This document shows, in pieces, positions 56,302 to 64,000 of a DNA stretch of 64,000 nt. The DNA is taken from positions 1,738,501 to 1,802,500 of the forward strand of contig CM077599.1 of assembly GCA_039654915.1 (NCBI GenBank), written 5' to 3'. Positions within the stretch are counted from its first letter, which is position 1, and each line of letters opens with the position of its first letter. Both the position numbers and the translations under genes were made by a program. This DNA is from Aquilaria yunnanensis (Eukaryota; Streptophyta; Magnoliopsida; Malvales; Thymelaeaceae). A model generated the notes under the pieces. It was given only the letters and a program-made list of their open reading frames with translations. It searched no databases and was not told where the DNA came from.

Positions 56302-59300
56302 ATACACACACATATCTTGCTTGCGCATGTATCATTTAAACTATATAGAGCTTATGATTGTTTCTTGTTGTAATTGCACTATTTATTAAAGTTTAACATC
56401 GATAAACATGTGTAATATACTTACATAATGTAACAATATTTAGCTTACAAAATAAATAAATAATGATAAATATTATACGATAAAGGTACAATATTTTTAG
56501 GAATTCCTTTTTCTTTTTTGTAATCTTTTCGATTAAAGGTCAAAATCTTCTATAATAAATAATTGTCAATGTTTAAGTTTAAAATCATTTTCACAATTTT
56601 CCAACGTTAACGGCTACCATATTGGCAAAAGTGAGACTATTGTTCCATAAATATATAGTATCATTTAGGTTTTTTATGATTACAAGTTTTGATTTTTGAA
56701 TTTTAATGGAACTGATTTCAGTTTACGAGTGTTATGCATTGGCACCTGCAAGTATTTTGATTTGGCGTCGTCTATCTCCCTCCTTAGTTTGTCTTCATGA
56801 CTTTCAAAAAAAGAAAAAAGCATTTTAAGAAAAAATGAGTGAGATTTGGACCTACTAATGTAATTCTATGTGCCAACTCATTTTGCATTGATTTTATGGC
56901 ATTATTCTTATAGAAAGTGATTATTTATAAAAATTATCAATTTATTAAAACTCTAACATTTAAGAAGTCTGAAAAGTAATTTTAAAATATTTTTTTGAAT
57001 TTAAATTATTTTTACTGATTTTTTATGTTTCTTAAGTTAAAAAATAAAAAAATTATAATTTTTTTTAAAAAAATATTAAACTACTTTTTAAACTTTTCAA
57101 AGTGTAAGATTTTACTAAACTGATAATTCAGACAAATAATCACTTTATATGAGACTAACATATAATAATACATTAAAATTATTGTTAAATAAGCTCATCT
57201 TACACTAGTTCAAATTTCATTAAAAAAGTTTTTTTGTTATTGTGAAATATGAGAGAGATTGAGGGTTCAAAGCTTGGATAGATTATGAAAACAGTCATAT
57301 TTTACGGTAAGCTAATTGCTGTGAAGGATGGTTACTTCATTTATCTCTGTTCTTTATTCATTTTAAGGATGTAGTTTTTTAACTTCTACTCTTTTTTTTT
57401 TTTATATAAAATGAATATCGTTTAGAACTTTATACTTTGTTTTTTTTAACAATCACTTGAATTATAATTTTTATAAATTAATTAATCTTTATAATTTTTT
57501 TCTTCCCAAGCTGAAAATAAAAATTAATATTTTTTTAAAAAAAATTCTGGATTTAAATTTAACAGTCCAATTGGTATATAATTTGAATAGTTTATTACTA
57601 TATATATTAAGTGACCCTTTTTTTAAAAAAAATTTGCAACCAAGTAAGATCCCTGATTGATTCAATATTTATTTTCATAATCTGGTGGCAGTCGAGAAAA
57701 AAAATATTATAAGAACTGTGCATAAATATTAATCATTGTTGGGAAATGTCACTGCATATTTAGAACCTACTACGGCTGCACTCGTGCTATTCTTTTCAGG
57801 TAACGTTAATACAAAATTCTTATTTAATCACCAATTATTTTCAATTTTATTTATTTTTATCAAGAATTAAAGCTATTTAGAAGCTAATACTTCATTTATC
57901 AAATTATCATCTGAGTCATATTATTTTTTCGAAAATGATAATTTTGATGGAATTTTTCTTTAGATAGTTTAAAAATAAAAAAGAGAAATTAATTAAAAAT
58001 GCTTAACCATTGTAAAAAATGTTTTAAGAATGAGTTCATACTTTTTAAATCCTATAATTTCACGGATATACAAGTTAAAAGAAGTAACTAATCTATATAA
58101 AAATAATTACTAGTACTCACTTTCTAATAATCTCAAATAGTACTCGAGTTTCAGGAACTTTACACACAAAATTTATCATTTATTATGACGTTTTCAGATT
58201 CTCCAGAGAATTTATCCGGCTTACAATATCGGGTGGAATAAACTCGAGTTTTTTCATGCGTGATAGACGGCCCAAACAAGGGGATTATTTCAAGTTGACG
58301 AGGAAATCGTGAGAAATACATACATTAGTGCGGCAAATTATTTACATAACCCAATCCGTCCCATAATAATTAATTTATCTTACTATAAATCCACTTTATA
58401 TTTTTTTTCTTAAATATTTTAAAATTTTCATAATTCACTTAAACTAATTAGCATGGGCAAATCCAAATTAAATTGGCCCTTCAATTACGAAAAATATGAT
58501 ATTTGGCCCAATTGGCTCTCCGTTGAAATTGAAAATTCAATAGCGTCTTGTCTTGTCTTTTTTTTTTTTTTTTTCAATTGGCTACAACAAATGTGTTTAC
58601 TGACTGTAAATCCCTATTTCTTGATTTGGCGTACTGCTAAGTGCTAACCTTGTGTCCTTGGATGGAGGGAATGTGATGGTTTTAGCTAGCTACTAATTAT
58701 TGTTGAATAAGCGCAGCACCAAGGGGTTATTAATCCATGTTAATGACCATTGTAAATCAAGTTCCTATTTCACAGATTGGTTGCGATTTGAACAAGTGAA
58801 TTAAGGATTAGAACTAACCCCTGCACCAAATAGAGTTGCCAAAAATGATTAGTGTCAATCATCACAGGGCCATCCTTCCTTCCACCAATTTTAATCTCAC
58901 ATGGAAAAAATAGTAGTTTACCCTTGTAGATCACGACATACCCTTATAGACTAATTACACTGTTTTATTCCCTAAACTATATTCTAGATAGTAAAACTAT
59001 TTATAAAGTAACAAACATATTAAATTTGTTAATTTGTTATATTTTTTACTTCAGAGATAATTTTGTAACATAAATTATAGCTTAGGGACAATAGTAAAAT
59101 TCAGATAAACAATTTATTACGGTAACAACTGTAATGTTAAAAACGAGTGGAGTAATTAAGGAAGGATTAAGCAAAGTAGAAAACGCGGGCCTATTTCCGG
59201 AGGAAAAAAAAAAACAAGGAAAGAAAGAAAGAAAGAAAACGCGGGCCAGTCGTGTACGGGCCTACCAGACCTTTTTTTTTTTCTTAAACAGGGCAGACTG

Positions 59301-59469
59301 GCCATGTGCGAAGCGAACAACCATCACTCCGTCTTTTACACACCAACTCAAATCCTTCAAGTCCCCGAAACCCTTCCCCTCTACTTCCCTCTCTCTCCAA
59401 AAACTTCTTCCAACGTTCAAACAAACAGAAAATTTTATTGTTTCTCTTCTGTTTTTGTTCCTGTCAGCA
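56302..59469. other. AT-rich intergenic DNA and PERK promoter
   Basis: No gene. About 58955-59100 has weak inverted similarity (TTATTCCCTAAAC and TAGCTTAGGGACAATA) and may be a small MITE. The last few hundred bases are the promoter and leader of the kinase gene. The frame upstream of the kinase ATG is open back to 59134, but that part is low-complexity Lys-rich sequence and not a likely exon. Confidence 0.5.
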
Positions 59470-62400
59470 ATGTCTTCGCCAGCGCCGGGGAATGCCCCGG
59501 CGCCCTCTTCACCGCCCTCCAATTCCACTTCCTCCCCTCCTCCTCCCGCCGCCGCCGCCTCTCCACCCTCCTCCACCACCCCATCCTCTCCTCCGCCGTC
59601 GTCTACCCCCTCCCCACCTCCTCCAGCGGCTTCTTCCCCGCCGCCACCGTCCTCGCCGGCTCCTTCGTCCTCCACACCGTCCCCACCGCCTCCTTCATCC
59701 ACCCCGTCAACTCCATCCGGCGGGAATTCCTCTCCGCCGCCGCCTCCAAAAAGTTCTGGGACGCCGTCCCCTCCGCCTCCTTCTAGAAGTCCTGGGACTC
59801 CGTCAACGCCGTCTTCTTCGTCGGGCTCTGGGTCAAGTGGTGGCATCTCGACAGGTCTAGTGGTAGGAATCGCCATTGGAGGAGTGGCAGTGCTGGTGGT
59901 GCTGAGTTTGCTGTTCATATGTTGCAAGAAGAAGAGGAGAAGAAGATATGACGAAGAGCACTATTACATGCCCCCGCCGCCCCCGCCTCCTGGGCCTAAA
60001 GGTCAGATCTTTGTCTGGTTATGGTACCTCCCATTAATCTCATTCCTTTGAACTTGCAAAAGTGGGAAGTTATAAGTATCTTTGTCTACATACATTTCTG
60101 ATAGTAGATCTGCAAGGCCTGTGTTTTTCCCTTTCTTTAGAGCCTTCATGTTGATTCAATATTGGACTTGGAAGTTCCCATTGCTGTAACGTGACTGGTT
60201 CAGTCTCTTAGATCCAAGCGTGGATTCATTCTCTTAGACCCAAGCGTGGATTCATTGTCCAGATTGACCAATTTAATCCTGCAATATTTCTCTACCTTCA
60301 TTTGTCTGTCATCGGAGTAAACTTTTTTCAGTTGATGCCCTTTTGGGGTCCTTGTAATGCTTTCCAATGTGGGCAATTTAGCAGGGAGATAGCCTTGTTT
60401 TAACAATTTACTTTTGACACAGTTTATCTGTAATAATTTCCTAGTTTCTTTTCTGACAACTGCTCATTTGCTCTTTGTCACCGTCTTAATGTTTTTCAGT
60501 TGACCCTTATGGTGGGCAACAGTATTACCGGCAGCAAAACCCTCCCCCTCAGGCAGAAAATGTTGTAGCAGCACCTAAGCCATCTCCTCCCCCGGTTGCA
60601 CCACGACCAATGTACTCCTCGGATAGCTCTGCGGCATATTCAGCACCACAACCACCTCCACCACCTCCTTTCGTGAATAGCAGTGGAGGTTCTGGCTCCA
60701 ATTATTCAGGTGGTGAGACCCCGATTCCACCACCTTCTCCTGGCATTGCATTGGGGTTTTCAAAGAGTACATTCACTTATGAGGAGTTAGCAAGGGCAAC
60801 AGATGGCTTCTCAGATGCCAATCTGCTTGGACAAGGTGGTTTCGGATATGTCCACAGAGGAGTCCTTCCAAACGGGAAAGAGGTAGCTATAAAACAGCTG
60901 AAGACTGGAAGTGGCCAAGGGGAGCGAGAGTTCCAAGCTGAAGTTGAGATTATCAGTAGAGTGCATCACAAACACCTGGTTTCATTGGTCGGATACTGCA
61001 TTACCGGCTCAAAGAGATTGCTTGTTTATGAGTTTGTTCCCAACAATACATTGGAGTTCCATTTGCATGGTATGTTTGCATTTGGATTGCTATCCATTTG
61101 CTATATTTTTGGTATTTGCATACCGCTTAAATGTTTTGTTTTCATTTTTTGAGGCGCTTTTAAGTTTCTTGTAACTAGATCTCACAGATGGTGGTTTATT
61201 TTTTTATTTCAGGAAGGGGACGGCCAACCATGCTCTGGCCTACTAGATTGAAGATTGCTTTAGGAGCTGCTAAAGGACTGGCATATCTTCATGAAGATTG
61301 TATGGTTTCTATGTGTCACTAAATTTGTCATTTTCATGGTTATTCTTCTAATAACCTTTATCCGCTATATTTGACAGGTCATCCTAAGATCATTCATCGT
61401 GATATTAAGGCAGCAAATATTCTTTTGGATTTTAAATTTGAGGCAAAGGTATTTAATTATATTTTAAATGTTACAATATGTCCGTCCATTAGTTCAAGTG
61501 GTTGCTAATTTTTGTACTGTGCCCTGTGAGTTTCAATCTTTGCTTTTTTGGCAATAAAAATGCTCCACCGAGTGAATGGATCTGGAATATTGTGTGTAGG
61601 TTGCGGATTTTGGACTTGCAAAGTTTTCTTCTGACGTCAATACTCATGTGTCTACACGGGTAATGGGTACTTTCGGGTAAGAACATTTCTCTGCACAGTT
61701 TGACAGCAGCGTATAAAACTTATGGTATGTGCACATGGTTAGAGTGGGATAGAATATTGCAACTGATCAAAGGACCTTCTAGAACAAAAGTGAACTGCAA
61801 TGCCTTAAAATTTAGTGAACTCTCAATTTAGTAAACGTGTCTTTAGTGTTATATTTTATTTCAATATTTTCCTTTGAACGATAGTATTCAACATCTTTTA
61901 TTTTTCTCTAATTAACTTGATGTCATTCACCCAGAAATAAAAATTTTACCTGCCCTTAGTTATGTTGACAGGTTAACCAATTCTGCATGTCTTCAAGCTG
62001 CTATTGTCCCACTGTCCTTCACAGGTCTCATTGATCTTTGCTCCATCATTTGGAGGCTCAAGAACTAATGAGATTAACAAGTAATTAGATTAAAGTATCT
62101 ATGCATAATTCATGGTCCCCATTTCTTCTTTTGACTTGGATTTAATCAACTTACAGGCTCTCATATTATAGATTCAAAAAGTATTAGATGTTACGTTTCT
62201 CGCCTGATTCTTGCAAATCCATTTGTTCATCAAGTCACATTATTTATTCTCATACTCTGATACATTTTTCAAGTTAAAACTTTCAATTAAGGGTTAGTCT
62301 GTTTTTTAGTATGGATGTGTACTGTCCATGCACTAAACTCATCCATTTTCAGGTATTTGGCTCCTGAATATGCTGCTAGTGGCAAACTCACAGATAAATC

Positions 62401-63265
62401 AGATGTTTTCTCTTACGGGATCATGCTTTTGGAGCTGATCACTGGACGCCGGCCAGTTGACTCTTCTTTCATGGAGGACAGCCTGGTGGACTGGGTAAGG
62501 TTTCAATATTATTATTTGTGCCATGCATTCCTCGTCTCTTTTTATTCTCTCTTTTGGGCCAGCTATTCAGGAATGAGACACTTTCTCACTCAATTCTTTT
62601 GTTCGGATTTGGGGGTGCAATAGCTGCATAGATTTAGCTTATCTGTATTGATTAACTGATGCAGGCAAGGCCTTTGCTTTCACGAGCTTTGGATGATGGA
62701 AACTTTGATAGCCTGGCTGATCCTAGGTTGCTAAATGAATACAGTGAAAATGAGATGGCTCGCATGGTTGCATGTGCCGCTGCTTGCGTTCGTCATTCAG
62801 CACGCCGTAGACCTCGAATGAGCCAGGTAATCCTGTTTGATGAGTTGGATGAAGCTACTGATTAAATTAGAGTATTCCTTGACACAAATTCTTGATTGCC
62901 TTGTATTAAATTGCAATTTTTAGTACGTAATCTGACTTGGTTGTAAAAACCAGATTGTTCGTGCCTTAGAAGGAGATGTCTCCCTGTCTGACTTGAATGA
63001 AGGAATCAGACCTGGACACAGCACTGTCTACGGTTCTTCACTTGGAAGCTCGGACTATGACACGGGCCAATACAAGGAGGACATGAAAAAATTCAGGAGG
63101 ATGGCACTGGGCACCCAAGAATATGGTGGTAGCAGCGAGTACAGTGGACCAACGAGTGAATACGGGCTATATCCTTCTGGATCGAGCAGTGAAGGACAGA
63201 CGACACGAGAAATGGAGATGGGGAAGATGAAGAACAGCAGCCAAGGTTTAAGCGGACCTTCTTAA
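59470..63265 (+). CDS. Proline-rich extensin-like receptor kinase (PERK)
   Basis: Eight exons with GT-AG borders: 59470-60001, 60500-61069, 61213-61299, 61378-61448, 61600-61676, 62353-62494, 62665-62826 and 62954-63265. They give 650 aa, almost the length of Arabidopsis PERK1. Residues 1-120 are an extracellular Pro/Ser-rich extensin-like domain without a classical signal peptide, as usual in the family. A membrane span at about 129-152 is followed by a CCKKKRRRR stop-transfer. A cytosolic Pro-rich linker leads to the kinase: loop GQGGFG (288-293), K309 in VAIK, HRD (403-405), DFG (423-425) and APE (449-451). The Ser/Gly-rich tail ends GLSGPS. PERKs sit at the cell wall-membrane interface and act in wounding, growth and hormone responses. 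An RD kinase with all catalytic residues, it is expected to be active. Confidence 0.96.
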
Positions 63266-63660
63266 CTGGACTGCTCAAGAACCAGCATCAATTTTCCTTG
63301 TAAAAAGTGCAGCCTCACCAACCCATTGTTCATACTAAGACTTTCTATACTAGTTGTTGTTGACCTGTTGATCGCCTAATTGATTTGAAGAACAGCCATT
63401 GCTTTTGCTTTTGTGATGAGATTATTACATCACATATACAGGCTGTTTCAGCGAGTTGTATTTTGGAAGTGATCTACACGACTAAATGATGGATTACTTT
63501 GGTCGATTCTATTCTTTTATTGTTGATTAAAGAATTCCATGTGTGATTTGTCTTTCTTTCTTTTTTTGCGTGTTTTGTCTTCCCTTTCTTTTCTGTTGAT
63601 CCGTCGGTCTAGAAAGGAGCATTCTCACCGTCCCACACTTGACACTTCTAAACTCCAATA
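63266..63660. other. PERK 3' flank
   Basis: Presumed 3' UTR and short intergenic DNA. No further gene. Confidence 0.5.
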
Positions 63661-64000
63661 GGGAAAATTACATGATTGGACCCTTGTTCGCTGTTGCCGC
63701 CGAGCCCATCCCCGCACCTCCCATTCGTCTCTGTCGCCGCCCAGCCCCTCCTCTCTCAAATCTCAGACACTATCAACGGAAATTGAAAACGGGTGCGAAG
63801 AAGCGAAGAAGAAACGAATCTGCTCAAATCGGAAATCGGAATCGGAGGGGACGACGCGACACGAGCGAACCAGTCGACCAGCCAAATTAGCTTGAATTCA
63901 ACAAAATCGAGCAGAGGCAGACGAAATCAAGTGTAGGGGTAAGTTATGGTGTGGTGAAGAGAGAGAGAGGAACCGATGGTGTGGTGGCTGGGGGAAAGAG
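63661..64000. mobile_element. Possible start of another GC-rich TIR element, cut by the window edge
   Basis: GGGAAAATTACATGATTGG resembles the termini of the TIR elements at 11453-12751 (GGGAAAAATTACC) and 25762-27730 (GGGAGAATTAC). As in the first of these, the interior turns at once GC-rich (TGTCGCCGCC runs) with an open frame. The other end lies outside the window, so this is only a suggestion. Confidence 0.35.

Noticed and set aside
59134..59469. 112-codon N-terminal extension of PERK
   Set aside because: Lys-rich simple sequence and poly-T; family members start at the MSSP-type Met just before the Pro-rich region.
59262..59927. Long antisense and alternative frames over PERK exon 1
   Set aside because: Gly/Glu/Asp-rich mirror of the Pro-rich coding sequence; a shadow of low complexity.
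1..64000. tRNA, rRNA or snoRNA genes
   Set aside because: None was recognised; the only tRNA-related sequence is the retroelement primer binding site.

Overview
The window is nuclear DNA of a flowering plant, almost certainly a eudicot. The evidence is AT-rich intergenic DNA, genes with short GT-AG introns, and plant-only gene families (NYC1-type chlorophyll b reductase, PERK receptor kinase, polyol transporters). It also carries plant transposon types: a Tat/Ogre-like Ty3-gypsy element, Mutator-like elements, a Stowaway MITE and LINE remnants. The species cannot be named from the sequence; an asterid is a weak guess.

Layout. 1-4.3 kb: two decayed LINE remnants pointing away from each other. 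9.3-10.9 kb (minus): an intact two-exon polyol/monosaccharide transporter. 11.45-12.75 kb: a TIR-bounded element with GC-rich cargo (Pack-MULE-like). 15.2-16.7 kb (minus): a second transporter copy with a mutated TM1 motif, a shortened central loop and a frameshift at the terminal PETKG motif, so probably a decaying duplicate. 18.8-22.9 kb (plus): a complete ten-exon NYC1 gene (512 aa) with an ABRE/G-box upstream. 24.8-31.8 kb: a GRF-zinc-finger remnant, then a group of TIR elements, including a 2 kb fold-back element with a Stowaway MITE nested in one arm. 59.5-63.3 kb (plus): a complete eight-exon PERK kinase (650 aa). 63.66 kb to the edge: the start of another GC-rich TIR-like element.

The centre of interest is one very young, complete 23.3 kb LTR retrotransposon at 31889-55218. 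It has TCCTG target duplications, two 3,696 bp LTRs that are almost identical, a PBS that fits tRNA-Arg, and a polypurine tract. It has the Ogre/Tat plan: an extra ORF before gag, Gag-protease, a 199 bp frame-restoring intron, then RT-RNase H-second RNase H-integrase. Between pol and the 3' LTR it carries 6.5 kb of cargo. This holds three tandem intact ORFs for ~182 aa basic proteins with a C4 zinc finger, whose layout recalls the cysteine-rich nucleic-acid-binding proteins of carlaviruses. It also holds an intronless LOG-like cytokinin-activating enzyme gene with a 64 bp duplication over its start, and fifteen 72-73 bp repeats each containing a perfect 8 bp hairpin. TATA boxes precede three of the four cargo genes.

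A retroelement that carries a cytokinin-activating enzyme together with viral-like zinc-finger proteins could change cell proliferation or silencing in its host, perhaps to favour its own transmission. That is inference. The structure itself is read directly from the sequence.
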